The notes: generated by a model from the letters alone, not told the origin. DNA of 64,000 nucleotides from an uncultured Nitrosomonadales bacterium (GCA_913048465.1 CAJWVO010000007.1:1-64000); one strand, 5' to 3'; positions 16,904 to 26,444 are shown, numbered from the stretch's first letter. Numbers and translations are program-made.

Positions 16904-16976
16904 AACCAAGTATTCTACTCAGTTATTATTTATGATAGTATGCTCAGTCTTTATTAATATTAAATGATCCAATAAT

Positions 16977-17624
16977 ATGATTCTAGGAAAATTTCGTGAA
17001 GATTTATCTGTGGTTTTTCAAAAAGATCCAGCCGCCAGAAATTATTTTGAAATTTTAACCACCTACCCGGGAGTGCATGCGCTCATACTTCATAGGCTTG
17101 CCCATTTTTTATGGTCAATCAAATTAAAATTGATAGCTAGAATATTTTCTCATTTAGCAAGAATCTTAACTGGTATTGAAATCCACCCGGGAGCAAAAAT
17201 CGGTAGAAGATTTTTTATTGATCATGGAATGGGTGTAGTAATTGGAGAAACTGCAATCATAGGCGATGATTGTACTCTTTATCATGGCGTTACCCTCGGT
17301 GGTACAACTTGGAAAAAAGGTAAACGTCATCCAACCCTAAAAAATAATGTTGTCATCGGCGCTGGGGCAAAAGTATTGGGTCCGATAACGCTTGGTAATA
17401 ATTCAAAGGTTGGCTCAAATGCCGTTGTGGTTAACAATATTCCAAATGACTCTACAGCAGTGGGTATTCCTGCAAAGATTATTGAATCCGGTGAAAAATT
17501 GAAAAAATTCAGTGCTTATGCAGTTGAAAAAAACAGCCAAGATCCTGTTTTACAATCTATTGATGAAATTCTCAAAGCACTGGAAAAGCAACAAAAAGAA
17601 ATCAAGGCGTTAAAGAAAAAATAA
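16977..17624 (+). CDS. cysE: Serine O-acetyltransferase CysE
   Basis: Acetylates L-serine with acetyl-CoA to O-acetylserine, the cysteine precursor used by CysK/CysM (cysM is at 32097-32996). The 215-residue protein is the short form, with an N-terminal helical domain and a left-handed beta-helix of hexapeptide repeats (about 60-165). The active-site segment [14 protein letters not shown] is at 75-88. The family's feedback-inhibition C-terminus is replaced by a charged tail ending KALKKK. Placement between trmJ and iscR links cysteine supply with the sulfur needs of the isc operon. Confidence 0.95.
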   Translation: MILGKFREDLSVVFQKDPAARNYFEILTTYPGVHALILHRLAHFLWSIKLKLIARIFSHLARILTGIEIHPGAKIGRRFFIDHGMGVVIGETAIIGDDCTLYHGVTLGGTTWKKGKRHPTLKNNVVIGAGAKVLGPITLGNNSKVGSNAVVVNNIPNDSTAVGIPAKIIESGEKLKKFSAYAVEKNSQDPVLQSIDEILKALEKQQKEIKALKKK

Positions 17625-17641
17625 TTGAACTCTTAACATTA

Positions 17642-17666
17642 ATACTTGATCAAAATAGTCAACTTT
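17642..17666 (+). promoter_or_regulatory. IscR type-1 binding site over the iscR promoter
   Basis: The 25-bp stretch beginning ATACTTGATC and ending GTCAACTTT matches the type-1 IscR consensus as I recall it (ATASYYGACT RWWWYAGTC RRSTAT, spaces added) at 22 of 25 positions by my count. It covers the -35 box and spacer of the iscR promoter, so binding of [2Fe-2S]-IscR should repress the operon, as in E. coli. Confidence 0.75.
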
Positions 17667-17675
17667 TATTATAAT
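17646..17675 (+). promoter_or_regulatory. Promoter of the isc operon
   Basis: TTGATC (17646-17651, 4 of 6), an 18-bp spacer, and a perfect TATAAT (17670-17675). The iscR ATG at 17683 is only 7 bp beyond the -10 box, so the transcript would have almost no leader. This could mean leaderless or near-leaderless translation of iscR. The IscR site overlaps it. Confidence 0.7.
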
Positions 17676-17682
17676 ACTCATT

Positions 17683-18162
17683 ATGAAATTAACAACTAAA
17701 GGAAGATTTGCTGTTTCAGCAATTCTTGATATAGCACTTAACCAAAAAAATGGTCCAGTAACGCTGTTGGCAGTTTCTGAAAGACAGGGTATTTCTCTAT
17801 CCTATCTTGAGCAGTTGTTCAGTAAATTGAGAAAAGGCGAGATAGTAAACAGCATCCGCGGTCCAGGTGGAGGTTATCGAATTAAAAAAGCCTACACAGA
17901 CATTACGGTTAGACAAATTATTGCAGCTGTTGATGAAAAAATTGATGCAACTCAATGCGGTGGGACAGAAAACTGTCATGACGGTAATCGCTGCAGTACC
18001 CATGACTTATGGATCTCGGTAAATAGAAAAATTTTAAGTTATTTGGATAGCCTTTCACTTCAGGATTTATATGACAATCATCAACTTACTGAGAGTGGAA
18101 ACCAAAATCACAGAATTGATTTTTTTGAAAATAATCATCAAAAAAATGGAGTGAGGGTTTGA
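17683..18162 (+). CDS. iscR: Fe-S cluster assembly regulator IscR
   Basis: Rrf2-family winged-helix repressor that senses Fe-S status by holding a [2Fe-2S] cluster. The 159-residue protein has the N-terminal MKLTTKGRFAVSAILDIAL helix, the recognition region and the wing RGPGGGYRI (59-67), and the cluster ligands Cys92, Cys98 and Cys104 with His107, at the same numbers as in E. coli. All ligands are intact, so cluster sensing should work. Its stop overlaps the next gene (TTGA), and it heads the isc operon under its own IscR site. Confidence 0.96.
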   Translation: MKLTTKGRFAVSAILDIALNQKNGPVTLLAVSERQGISLSYLEQLFSKLRKGEIVNSIRGPGGGYRIKKAYTDITVRQIIAAVDEKIDATQCGGTENCHDGNRCSTHDLWISVNRKILSYLDSLSLQDLYDNHQLTESGNQNHRIDFFENNHQKNGVRV

Positions 18163-19298
18163 GTTCACTCTACTTCGATAACAATGCCACGACCCCGCTT
18201 CATAGCGAGGTTCATGGTGTAATGCTTAAATGTTTAAAGACTCAGATTGGTAATCCTTCCAGTAATCATTCTTTTGGGCGTAAAGCTCATGAGCTAGTTG
18301 AAGAATCAAGAGATAAAGTTGCACGATCTATCGGCGCTCTGCCCAAAGAAGTTTTCTTTACCTCAAGCGGTACAGAAAGTAACAACTGGTTTGTTTCTGG
18401 GATTAGCACAGTCTATCCGGATGCAAACTTTTACTATGGTGCAACCGAACACCCCTGCATTCTCAAACCAATGCAGAAATTAAAAAATAACGGTATGCAG
18501 GTAAAAAAAATTCCTTGCTTGCATCAGGGTGGTATTGATTTTAATTATTTAGAGTCCATTAATAGTGACCATATCAATATCATCAGCCTTATGCATGTGA
18601 ATAATGAGACAGGTGCTATTACGGATCTTAAAAAAATTAGAAAATTGGTGGGTGAGAAGGCAATTATTCATAGCGATGCGGTGCAAGCCGTGGGTAAAAT
18701 TAACGTTAATTTTCATGACCTAGGTATAGATTTTATGACTATCTCAAGTCATAAAATTAATGGCCCTCAAGGAATTGCTGCTTTGATCATAAAAAACGGT
18801 ATCGATATCGATCCATTAATATTAGGCGGCGGTCAAGAGTCGGGGATGAGGAGTGGTACAGAGAATATTGCTGCTATCACTGGATTTGCCAAAGCTTGTG
18901 AATTGAATAATGAAAAACTTCAGGATTCTTCCAGACAAGGCGCCATTAGAGATTTGTTTGAATCAAAAATTTCTGAATTAGGCGCTATCATTTTTGCTCA
19001 AGCAGAACCGCGAATAAAAAACACATCATTTTTTGGCTTCCCTTCAATCGATGGAGCAACTCTTATAACTGCACTTGATAAATACGGCATCGGAATTGCT
19101 AGCGGTTCAGCATGCTCATCAAATAATAAGGAACCGAGCCACGTCTTGATTGAGATGGGGATGGACCCTATGACAGCACAAAGCGCTGTGCGATTAAGTT
19201 TATCAAAACTAAATACACAAGACGATGTTTTATATTTAATAGACAAAATAAAATATGAGGTGAAACGACTGACCAGTTTCGCTTCCATACTTAACTGA
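18159..19298 (+). CDS. Second cysteine desulfurase (NifS/IscS-like paralogue)
   Basis: PLP-dependent class V aminotransferase-fold enzyme predicted to take sulfur from cysteine. The 379-residue protein has YFDNNATTPLH at the N-terminus, HSDAVQAVGK, the PLP lysine 199 in SSHKINGPQG, and the persulfide cysteine 319 in SGSACSSNNKEPS, so the catalytic set is complete. It starts with TTG overlapping the iscR stop. It is clearly distinct from the adjacent IscS and lacks IscS's C-terminal IscU-docking tail. Its role beside IscS (a specialised target or backup) is unknown. Confidence 0.9.
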   Translation: MSSLYFDNNATTPLHSEVHGVMLKCLKTQIGNPSSNHSFGRKAHELVEESRDKVARSIGALPKEVFFTSSGTESNNWFVSGISTVYPDANFYYGATEHPCILKPMQKLKNNGMQVKKIPCLHQGGIDFNYLESINSDHINIISLMHVNNETGAITDLKKIRKLVGEKAIIHSDAVQAVGKINVNFHDLGIDFMTISSHKINGPQGIAALIIKNGIDIDPLILGGGQESGMRSGTENIAAITGFAKACELNNEKLQDSSRQGAIRDLFESKISELGAIIFAQAEPRIKNTSFFGFPSIDGATLITALDKYGIGIASGSACSSNNKEPSHVLIEMGMDPMTAQSAVRLSLSKLNTQDDVLYLIDKIKYEVKRLTSFASILN

Positions 19299-19313
19299 TA
19301 TAAGGATATTTAA

Positions 19314-20525
19314 ATGAAATTACCTATTTACATGGATTATTCAGCAACAACGCCAGTTGACAAAAGAGTGGCAGAAAAAATGATACCATTTATTACTGAA
19401 GATTTTGGCAATCCAGCTTCAAGAAGTCATGCTTATGGGTGGACTGCTGAACATGCCGTAGAAGAGGCAAGGAGAAATGTTGCAAGTTTGGTAAATGCTG
19501 ATCCTAAAGAAATCGTATGGACTAGTGGTGCAACTGAATCAAACAACTTGGCCATCAAAGGAATTGCTGAATTCTACAGTAAAGACAAAGGGAAACACAT
19601 CATTACTTGTGCGACAGAACATAAAGCTGTGATTGATGCATTTAGAGAGCTTGAGAGACTTGGATACGAGGCAACCTATTTAGAACCTGAGGCGAATGGG
19701 TTGGTTGACCTTGAAAAACTAAGAGCAGCTATTCGGCCTGAAACTGTTTTAGTTTCAGTCATGCTTGTTAATAATGAAATTGGTGTTGTTCAAGATATAA
19801 CATCAATTGGCAATATATGCAGGGAACATAATGTTTACTTCCATGTTGATGCAGCCCAGGCAACTGGTAAAGTTGATATCGATCTAGCTAAACTTCCAAT
19901 CGATGCAATGAGTTTCTCAGCGCATAAAACTTATGGCCCAAAAGGTATTGGTGCACTTTATGTTCGTCGAAAACCAAGAATTCGACTCCAAGCTCAAATG
20001 CATGGTGGTGGTCATGAAAGAGGAATGCGTTCAGGTACATTAGCGACACACCAAATTGTTGGTATGGGTGAGGCTTTCCGAATTGCTAAAGAAGAAATGC
20101 ATGCAGAAAATAAAAGAATTAAAGCACTTCACGAAAGACTTCTTAAAGGTCTTACAGAAATAGAGGAAGTTTATGTGAATGGAGATCTTGAACATAGAGT
20201 TCCTCATAACTTGAACATTAGTTTTAATTATGTTGAGGGTGAATCTCTTATCATGGCGATTAAAGATATTGCTGTTTCGAGTGGTTCTGCATGTACCTCT
20301 GCAAGCTTAGAGCCTAGTTACGTTCTCAGAGCTCTTGGTCGGTCTGATGAGCTAGCACATAGCTCGATTCGTTTTTCCATTGGACGTTATACAACTGAAC
20401 AGGATATTGATCACGCGATAGATGTATTAAAACAAAAAATTGGAAAATTAAGAGAACTCTCCCCATTATGGGAAATGTTTAAAGATGGAGTTGATTTAAG
20501 TAAAGTAGAATGGGCAGCTCATTAA
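19314..20525 (+). CDS. iscS: Cysteine desulfurase IscS
   Basis: Main PLP cysteine desulfurase supplying sulfur for Fe-S clusters, tRNA thiolation and other routes. The 403-residue protein has [11 protein letters not shown] at the N-terminus, [13 protein letters not shown] lysine 205 in [10 protein letters not shown], catalytic Cys327 in [14 protein letters not shown], and the typical C-terminus [12 protein letters not shown], which docks IscU. An AAGGA ribosome site precedes the ATG. It is 15 nt after the paralogue and 21 nt before iscU. Confidence 0.98.
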   Translation: MKLPIYMDYSATTPVDKRVAEKMIPFITEDFGNPASRSHAYGWTAEHAVEEARRNVASLVNADPKEIVWTSGATESNNLAIKGIAEFYSKDKGKHIITCATEHKAVIDAFRELERLGYEATYLEPEANGLVDLEKLRAAIRPETVLVSVMLVNNEIGVVQDITSIGNICREHNVYFHVDAAQATGKVDIDLAKLPIDAMSFSAHKTYGPKGIGALYVRRKPRIRLQAQMHGGGHERGMRSGTLATHQIVGMGEAFRIAKEEMHAENKRIKALHERLLKGLTEIEEVYVNGDLEHRVPHNLNISFNYVEGESLIMAIKDIAVSSGSACTSASLEPSYVLRALGRSDELAHSSIRFSIGRYTTEQDIDHAIDVLKQKIGKLRELSPLWEMFKDGVDLSKVEWAAH

Positions 20526-20546
20526 TAAATTTTTAGGAGAAAAATA

Positions 20547-20924
20547 ATGGCTTACAGTGATAAAGTTTTAGATCATTATGAAAACCCAAGAAATGTCGGG
20601 TCTTTAGATAAAGATGATCCAAATGTTGGTACTGGCATGGTTGGTGCGCCTGCTTGTGGGGATGTAATGAAATTGCAAATTAAGCTTGGTGAAAACGGAA
20701 TAATTGAAGATGCAAAATTCAAAACATATGGTTGTGGATCTGCCATAGCTTCAAGTAGCCTTGTAACTGAAATGCTAAAAGGTAAGACACTAGACGAAGC
20801 AGAGTCAATTAAAAATTCTGCTATTGCGGAAGAGTTAGCATTACCTCCAGTCAAAATCCATTGCTCTGTTCTTGCCGAAGATGCGATTAAGGCTGCGATT
20901 GAAGATCTGAAAAATAAAAAGTAA
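20547..20924 (+). CDS. iscU: Fe-S cluster scaffold IscU
   Basis: Scaffold on which [2Fe-2S] clusters are built from IscS sulfur. The 125-residue protein has the three ligand cysteines in GAPACGDVMK (about 37), YGCGSA (about 63) and KIHCSVLAEDA (about 106), plus the LPPVKIHC chaperone-recognition motif bound by HscA. An AGGAG ribosome site precedes the ATG. The family is among the most conserved known, and nothing unusual is seen. Confidence 0.98.
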   Translation: MAYSDKVLDHYENPRNVGSLDKDDPNVGTGMVGAPACGDVMKLQIKLGENGIIEDAKFKTYGCGSAIASSSLVTEMLKGKTLDEAESIKNSAIAEELALPPVKIHCSVLAEDAIKAAIEDLKNKK

Positions 20925-21248
20925 ATGGCCATCACTTTAACAAAAAAAGCTGCGGACAGAGTAGAAAAATATTTAGCCAGTCGTGGAAAAGGCATTGGGC
21001 TCAGGCTTGGTGTTAAAACAACAGGCTGCTCTGGTATGGCTTATACCTTAGAATTCTTGGATGAACCGAAACCAGAAGATCAAATATTTGAGAGTTTTGA
21101 TATCAAAATTTTCGTTGATCCAAAAAGTCTTGTCTATATTGATGGGACAGAACTTGATTTCGCTAGAGAGGGTTTGAATGAGGGGTTTAAATTTAATAAC
21201 CCTAACGTGAAAGACGAATGTGGTTGTGGAGAAAGTTTCACCGTTTAA
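20925..21248 (+). CDS. iscA: A-type Fe-S carrier IscA
   Basis: A-type carrier that binds iron or a cluster and passes it to target proteins. The 107-residue protein has the conserved cysteines in [11 protein letters not shown] (about 35) and the C-terminal ECGCGESF (about 99 and 101). Its ATG follows the iscU stop with no gap, and its stop overlaps hscB by one base, so translation is probably coupled along iscU-iscA-hscB. Confidence 0.97.
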   Translation: MAITLTKKAADRVEKYLASRGKGIGLRLGVKTTGCSGMAYTLEFLDEPKPEDQIFESFDIKIFVDPKSLVYIDGTELDFAREGLNEGFKFNNPNVKDECGCGESFTV

Positions 21249-21739
21249 TGGAATTTTTTGATATTTATGAAATAGAACCCTCATTTTCTATCCCCGTGAG
21301 TGAATTAAAGAACAAATATTTAGTACTACAAAAAAAGTATCATCCTGATCGCTTTGCACATTCAAGCATTGAACAACAAAAAACTGCTTTAATTAACTCC
21401 TCCCTCATCAATGATGCTTACCAAGTTTTAAAAGACGACATAAAAAGAGCAAAATACTTACTTGAATGTAATGAGATTGAAATAACAAATCACACTAATC
21501 CTGAATTTCTAATTAAACAAATAGAATACGAAGAAAAAATTGAAGATCACAGCCATGATAAAAGTGAGTTAGTAAGTATACAAAAAGAATTACAAGAGGA
21601 AATAGAACAATATAAGGTCAATCTTGAAACTAATTTTAGTAAAAAAGATTTTGAACGAGCATCAAAGCAAATTAATGAATTCATTTTTATTCATAAATTA
21701 CATTTAAAAATTAAAGAAAAAATTAATCAGTTGGGCTAA
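21248..21739 (+). CDS. hscB: J-domain co-chaperone HscB
   Basis: J-protein that delivers IscU to the Hsp70 HscA and stimulates its ATPase. The 163-residue protein has an N-terminal J domain with the HPD motif in KKYHPDRFAH (about 34-36) and a C-terminal three-helix IscU-binding domain. The ATG at 21248 overlaps the iscA stop (TAATG). The frame opens ten codons earlier, but the family N-terminus [13 protein letters not shown] fixes the start. Cysteines for a zinc finger are absent, as in bacterial HscB. Confidence 0.95.
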   Translation: MEFFDIYEIEPSFSIPVSELKNKYLVLQKKYHPDRFAHSSIEQQKTALINSSLINDAYQVLKDDIKRAKYLLECNEIEITNHTNPEFLIKQIEYEEKIEDHSHDKSELVSIQKELQEEIEQYKVNLETNFSKKDFERASKQINEFIFIHKLHLKIKEKINQLG

Positions 21740-23571
21740 TGGCATTACTACAAATATCAGAACCAGGGAAAAGTACTGATCCGCATAATCGTAAATTAAC
21801 GATTGGAATAGATTTGGGCACAACCAATTCACTTGTTGCCTCGGTCATTAGTGGTGAAGCAAAAATACTTGAAGATAACAATTATCGCTTGATTCCATCT
21901 AGGGTGTTATATGAACAGCATCAGATATCAGTGGGTAACGATATCCCCAATCATGCTCTCACTATAAGCAGTGTTAAAAGATTAATTGGCAAGAAAAAAG
22001 ATGATATCGACGCAGATAATATTGCGCTAGAACTTGCAGATAGTAATGAAATTTTCATTCAAACTCCACAAGGCTATAAATCCCCTATTCAGGTTTCCTC
22101 AGATATATTAAAAAAATTAAAAAAAATTGCCTCAGATTATTTTGGAGATGAGATTTATGGAGCGGTAATCACTGTTCCAGCTTATTTTAACGAGGGTCAA
22201 AGACAGGCAACAAAAGAGGCAGCAAAATTAGCTGAAATCAATGTCCTCAGATTAATTAATGAGCCAACAGCGGCTGCATATGCATATGGTCTTGATACAA
22301 AAAAAGAGGGGGTATTTGTTGTTTATGATCTTGGCGGAGGGACTTTTGATGTCTCCGTACTGCAATTTAATGAGGGGGTCTTTGAAGTAATTGCAACTAA
22401 TGGTAACTCAACGCTAGGTGGTGATGATTTTGACCAAATTATCAAAAACTATTTAATTAATAAATATAAATTTAATTCTCAAAGCCTTGAAGATCAAGCT
22501 AATTTAAATTTAATTGCAAAAGATATTAAAGAAAAACTAAGCTCCGAAGATACAATCAATGAAACAATAAGATTCAATAATCAGGATTATCAGATAGATA
22601 TATCTCTTAGTGAAATTGAGGAGTTATTTATACCCCTTGTAGACAAAACAATCCAGTGTGTGAAAAATGCCTTGAATGATGCTGATTTAAGCACGTATGA
22701 GATTGATGGAATCATAATGGTCGGTGGTTCGACAAGGATGCCGACGATTCAAAATTATATTAAAAAATTTTTTAATCAAGATTTATTAAATGACCTGAAT
22801 CCAGATGAAGTTGTGGCAATTGGCGCGGCACGTCAAGCTTCTGTTTTATCTGGACAAGCAAATGATGATACCTTGCTCCTGGATGTCACTCCTCTATCTT
22901 TAGGGATTGAAACCATGGGAAATTTAGTGGAAAGAATTATCCCTAGAAATTCAACTATTCCTATTGCCAAGGCCCAAGAATTCACCACCTACAAGGATGG
23001 TCAAACCATGATGAAAATTCATGTGGTACAGGGAGAGCGAGAAAAAGTATCAGAGAATCGTTCTCTTGGAGAGTTTATTGTAAAAGAGATTCCCCCAATG
23101 CCTGCAGGGTCAGCAAAAATAAAGGTTACATTTCAGGTTGATGCCGATAGCTTACTTACTGTTTCTGCTGAAGAACAGACAACTGGAGTAAAAACTTCGA
23201 TAGAAATTAAACCATCTTATGGTATTGAAGAATCTGAGATAAGAAAAATGCTTGAAGATTCTTTTACCAATGCCGAGAACGATAAAAAATTTAGAAGCCT
23301 GGCAGAAGTAATTGTGGATGCAAACCAGATTTTAGAGTTAACCGAGAAGGCGATTCAAGATGATAAACAACTTTTATCAGATTCCGAAAAAAGTACTATT
23401 GAAAGATGTATGAATAATTTAAAATCTGAAATCACTAAAAAAAATCCTAGTAAAATTAAACTGGCAACAGATGAATTGAATAATGCGAGCATGAGTTTTG
23501 CTCAGAAAAGAATGGATAATTCCATATATTCATCATTAACAGGAAAGAATATAAACGAAATTAATAAGTAA
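21739..23571 (+). CDS. hscA: Fe-S assembly Hsp70 chaperone HscA
   Basis: Specialised Hsp70 that promotes cluster release from IscU. The 610-residue protein has the ATPase phosphate loop [11 protein letters not shown] (about 23-33), [17 protein letters not shown], the second phosphate loop [12 protein letters not shown] and the adenosine motif [11 protein letters not shown], then a substrate-binding domain with [13 protein letters not shown]. The N-terminal lead-in [10 protein letters not shown] is HscA-specific. It overlaps the hscB stop by one base and is followed after 5 nt by fdx. Confidence 0.97.
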   Translation: MALLQISEPGKSTDPHNRKLTIGIDLGTTNSLVASVISGEAKILEDNNYRLIPSRVLYEQHQISVGNDIPNHALTISSVKRLIGKKKDDIDADNIALELADSNEIFIQTPQGYKSPIQVSSDILKKLKKIASDYFGDEIYGAVITVPAYFNEGQRQATKEAAKLAEINVLRLINEPTAAAYAYGLDTKKEGVFVVYDLGGGTFDVSVLQFNEGVFEVIATNGNSTLGGDDFDQIIKNYLINKYKFNSQSLEDQANLNLIAKDIKEKLSSEDTINETIRFNNQDYQIDISLSEIEELFIPLVDKTIQCVKNALNDADLSTYEIDGIIMVGGSTRMPTIQNYIKKFFNQDLLNDLNPDEVVAIGAARQASVLSGQANDDTLLLDVTPLSLGIETMGNLVERIIPRNSTIPIAKAQEFTTYKDGQTMMKIHVVQGEREKVSENRSLGEFIVKEIPPMPAGSAKIKVTFQVDADSLLTVSAEEQTTGVKTSIEIKPSYGIEESEIRKMLEDSFTNAENDKKFRSLAEVIVDANQILELTEKAIQDDKQLLSDSEKSTIERCMNNLKSEITKKNPSKIKLATDELNNASMSFAQKRMDNSIYSSLTGKNINEINK

Positions 23572-23576
23572 ATATT

Positions 23577-23909
23577 ATGCCTAAATTAATCGTATTACCT
23601 CATCAAGAATTGTGCCCAGATGGCGACGTAATTGAAGCCAAAAGTGGAGATAGCATATGTGATACTTTGCTTAAAAATCATATTGATATCGAGCATGCAT
23701 GTGATAAGGTTTGTGCTTGCACAACATGCCATGTCATTGTCAGAGAGGGATTTGACACCCTCCCCCCATCCGATGACCTAGAGGATGATATGCTTGATAA
23801 GGCATGGGGATTATCCCCAAAATCAAGGCTGTCATGTCAGTCAATTATTCAAAATAATGATATTACAATTGAGATACCAAAATACACCATCAATTTAGCT
23901 AAAGAATAA
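23577..23909 (+). CDS. fdx: [2Fe-2S] ferredoxin, isc type
   Basis: Electron donor for Fe-S assembly. The 110-residue adrenodoxin-type ferredoxin has cluster ligands in HACDKVCACTTCH (Cys about 42, 48 and 51) with the distal Cys in SRLSCQS (about 86). It is the last gene of the isc operon; no iscX follows, because a terminator and a convergent gene come within 60 nt. The CDKVCACTTC spacing matches E. coli Fdx. Confidence 0.96.
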   Translation: MPKLIVLPHQELCPDGDVIEAKSGDSICDTLLKNHIDIEHACDKVCACTTCHVIVREGFDTLPPSDDLEDDMLDKAWGLSPKSRLSCQSIIQNNDITIEIPKYTINLAKE

Positions 23910-23910
23910 A

Positions 23911-23941
23911 AAAAGGCTACATCACCTGTAGCCTTTTTTTT
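23911..23941. terminator. Bidirectional rho-independent terminator, isc operon / BI-1 gene
   Basis: AAAAGGCTAC pairs with GTAGCCTTTT around a 7-nt loop (stem arms 23911-23920 and 23928-23937), flanked by A and T runs on both sides. It sits between the fdx stop (plus) and the stop of the BI-1 family gene (minus), so it can end transcription in both directions. Confidence 0.9.
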
Positions 23942-23961
23942 AAACTCAACAATATATTCTT

Positions 23962-24645
23962 TTAGTCACGATTTCCCATGAAAGCAAGGAGTAAATGGAG
24001 AAGATTTACAAATAGATTGTAAATATTCATATATAAAGCCAATGTTGCCATGATGTAATTAGTTTCACCACCTCTAACAATACGATTAACATCATACAAA
24101 ATAAACCCTGAGAAAATTAAGACGGCTATCGCTGAAATTGCGAGCGATGCAGCAGGAACCTGGAAAAATAAATTAGCAATTGAAGCAAGTATCAATAAAA
24201 CTAGACCAATGACTAAAAATTTACCCATAAAACTAAAATCTCTTTTAGATGTAGTAGCAATCCCTGAGAGAACTAAAAAGATCGTTGCGGTACCGCCTGC
24301 TGCAAGTGTGACAATTTGTCCACCATTACTCAGACTAAAGGCGAATTGCAAGATTGGACCTAACATCACTCCTAGAAAAAATGTTAAGGCAAGAAGAAAA
24401 ACGACTCCTAGACTACTATTTCTATTAGCAGATATTAGAAAAAATAAACCAAAAATTCCAGCAAACATAAGCAGAGTAAACATGATGGGGCTTTGTGCAG
24501 CAAAACCAAAACTCATACTCATCCCAAGTAAGGCGCCTATCACAGTTGGTATTAGCGAGAAGCCCAGTAAAGCATAAGTACTTCTTAAAACTTTATTACT
24601 TTGCACCGCCGATGCAGATGAAGCAATATTAAAGTTATCTTGCAT
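23962..24645 (-). CDS. Bax inhibitor-1 / YccA-family membrane protein
   Basis: Integral inner-membrane protein of the BI-1 (TMBIM) family. The 227-residue protein is almost wholly hydrophobic after about residue 20, with about seven membrane helices. It ends with the conserved acidic helix region LYDVNRIVRGGE and the final LYMNIYNLFVNLLHLL, as in E. coli YccA and YbhL. YccA modulates FtsH proteolysis; BI-1 relatives leak calcium or protons. The function here is not known. It is probably monocistronic, with a terminator below it and a 65-nt gap upstream. Confidence 0.85.
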   Translation of the reverse strand: MQDNFNIASSASAVQSNKVLRSTYALLGFSLIPTVIGALLGMSMSFGFAAQSPIMFTLLMFAGIFGLFFLISANRNSSLGVVFLLALTFFLGVMLGPILQFAFSLSNGGQIVTLAAGGTATIFLVLSGIATTSKRDFSFMGKFLVIGLVLLILASIANLFFQVPAASLAISAIAVLIFSGFILYDVNRIVRGGETNYIMATLALYMNIYNLFVNLLHLLLAFMGNRD

Positions 24646-24710
24646 AAAATTTTTCCTTTGTAATTGATTAGAAAACTAAAACTATAGATTAATGAATAAG
24701 TCGAAAAGTT

Positions 24711-25730
24711 TCAAGGTGTGTGGATAAAATTCATATTTTTCATGAGATTTTTAACTTCCTCAACATGCAAACCATCAATAGAGGAATTTTGATTATTTAT
24801 TATTCTTAATTGGCTTAAATCAGGAGCAGCAAAATCATCATAACCAGTTCGATCTAAAAATTTATCTACGTCCTCGGGTTTATTGCAAATCAATGCCACA
24901 TCGCAACCTGCAGTCAAAGCTTGTGACACCCTTTCAGATATATCGGGAATATAATCAGCCACGCCCTTCATGCTTAAATCATCGGAAATAATTATCCCTT
25001 TAAAATTTAACCTTTTCCTTAAGTAATCTTTTAACCAAAACGAAGATAGACTAGCAGGATTGTTGTCTGCCTTTTTATATATAACATGGCCGGGCATAAT
25101 CGCGCCTAATCCATAATTAATTAAAGATTCAAAACAATCAATATCATTTTCCATTTCGGTTAAACTTCTGTTATCTAATGAAATTTCTTGATGTGAGTCT
25201 TCATGAATAAATCCATGACCAGGGAAATGTTTTCCCACAGAGGTCATTCCAGCCTGATGTTGACCAACAACAAATGCCTTAGCTAATTCGATAATGGCTT
25301 TGGGGTCATCAGAGAATGAGCGGTTTCCAATCACACTGCTCTTTCCATAATTGATATCAAGTACAGGGGAATAACTCAAGTCGATATGTAATTCCCCTAA
25401 CTCTCTAGCAATTAACCACCCAGCATATCTTGCAAGCCTTAAGCCCTGTTCAGAATCATGAGCATACGAATCACCTAATTTACTCATCGAGGGCATAGCA
25501 TAAAAATTTTCTCTAAATCGCTGCACACGACCGCCCTCATGATCCACGGTGATTAAAAGGTCGTCACGAACTGACTTGATAGATGAAATTAAATCTTGAA
25601 TTTGATTTTTGTTATCAAAATTACGAGTAAATAAAATAACTCCACAAACCAAAGGATGAGACAGCCTTTGAACATCTCTCTGGGTAATTTCTTTCCCTTC
25701 AATATCAATAATGATTGAGCCTGTGAGCAT
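24711..25730 (-). CDS. nagZ: Beta-N-acetylhexosaminidase NagZ (GH3)
   Basis: Cytosolic glycosidase that removes N-acetylglucosamine from anhydro-muropeptides during cell-wall recycling. The 339-residue GH3 enzyme has VDHEGGRVQRF (about 61-71), the GH3 catalytic loop KHFPGHG with its flexible Asp/His pair (HEDSHQE), and the nucleophile Asp in IISDDLSMKGV (about 242-252). It directly abuts the yhhQ stop and is the last gene of the permease operon. That context suggests the importer handles wall-derived material, though this is inference. Confidence 0.95.
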   Translation of the reverse strand: MLTGSIIIDIEGKEITQRDVQRLSHPLVCGVILFTRNFDNKNQIQDLISSIKSVRDDLLITVDHEGGRVQRFRENFYAMPSMSKLGDSYAHDSEQGLRLARYAGWLIARELGELHIDLSYSPVLDINYGKSSVIGNRSFSDDPKAIIELAKAFVVGQHQAGMTSVGKHFPGHGFIHEDSHQEISLDNRSLTEMENDIDCFESLINYGLGAIMPGHVIYKKADNNPASLSSFWLKDYLRKRLNFKGIIISDDLSMKGVADYIPDISERVSQALTAGCDVALICNKPEDVDKFLDRTGYDDFAAPDLSQLRIINNQNSSIDGLHVEEVKNLMKNMNFIHTP

Positions 25731-26444
25731 TTATATTTTTAGTTTAAATGGGTTAAAGTTTGTCTGATGATCATAGTAGTCAATATTCTCTTTTCTTTTT
25801 AAAAAATTAATTATCTTGTAGATAAATGGAGTGAAGGCGACTTCTACCATGGTTTTTGCAAAAAATTGAGCAACAACAACAAGCCATATTTTGTCGTTAG
25901 GAATAACGCCTGAATTATAAAAAGCTAAAGGGTAAAATAATATTGAATCAACCCCCTCGCCAGCAATTGTTGAAGAAATTGTTCTAAACCATAAATGTTT
26001 TCCCTGAGACCATATCTTCATTTTTGCCATCACCCAGGAATTAATAAATTCACCCGCAGCAAATGCTATTAATCCAGCCAATGCCACCCTCCACGCTGAT
26101 CCAAAGGCAATTTCATACACCTCTTGGTTATCCCAAAAGGGGGCTGGTGGTAAGGCTACAATCACCCATGCCATTAATGATGCAAAAGCTAATCCAGCAA
26201 ATCCAGTCCAAATGACTCTTCGAGATGCCGCATAGCCATAAACCTCAGTTAAGATATCGCCAAAAATAAAGGATATTGGGAAAAATAACACCCCTGCTCC
26301 AAACGTGATTGTCCCAATCATTGGAAGGTCGAGTTGAGATATTTTAGCTGGCCCAATGATATTAGCAGTTATTAAAACTGTCACAAATGCAGCCATGACC
26401 AAATCATAATATTTATAATTTGGGGTTGGATTACTTATTTTCAT
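25731..26444 (-). CDS. yhhQ: Queuosine precursor transporter YhhQ (VUT/DUF165 family)
   Basis: Inner-membrane importer of the queuine precursors preQ0/preQ1 (COG1738 family). The 237-residue protein has about six to seven membrane helices and family motifs FPISFIFGDILTEVYGYAASR (about 56-75) and GEGVDSILFYPLAF (about 162-175). It overlaps the upstream permease gene by 14 nt and abuts nagZ, so it is in the same transcript. No other queuosine gene is in the window. The functional reason for being in a peptide-importer operon is unclear. Confidence 0.9.
   Translation of the reverse strand: MKISNPTPNYKYYDLVMAAFVTVLITANIIGPAKISQLDLPMIGTITFGAGVLFFPISFIFGDILTEVYGYAASRRVIWTGFAGLAFASLMAWVIVALPPAPFWDNQEVYEIAFGSAWRVALAGLIAFAAGEFINSWVMAKMKIWSQGKHLWFRTISSTIAGEGVDSILFYPLAFYNSGVIPNDKIWLVVVAQFFAKTMVEVAFTPFIYKIINFLKRKENIDYYDHQTNFNPFKLKI

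Noticed and set aside
24209-24577. 122-codon plus-strand frame opposite the BI-1 family gene
   Set aside because: Reverse of a hydrophobic membrane protein; the composition is explained by the minus-strand gene.
24681-24715. Sigma32- or sigma70-like boxes upstream of the BI-1 gene (CTTGAAA at 24709-24715)
   Set aside because: The -35 is good, but no CCCCAT-type -10 follows and TATAGT is 22 bp away, TAATCT at 17 bp is poor. Left as undecided.
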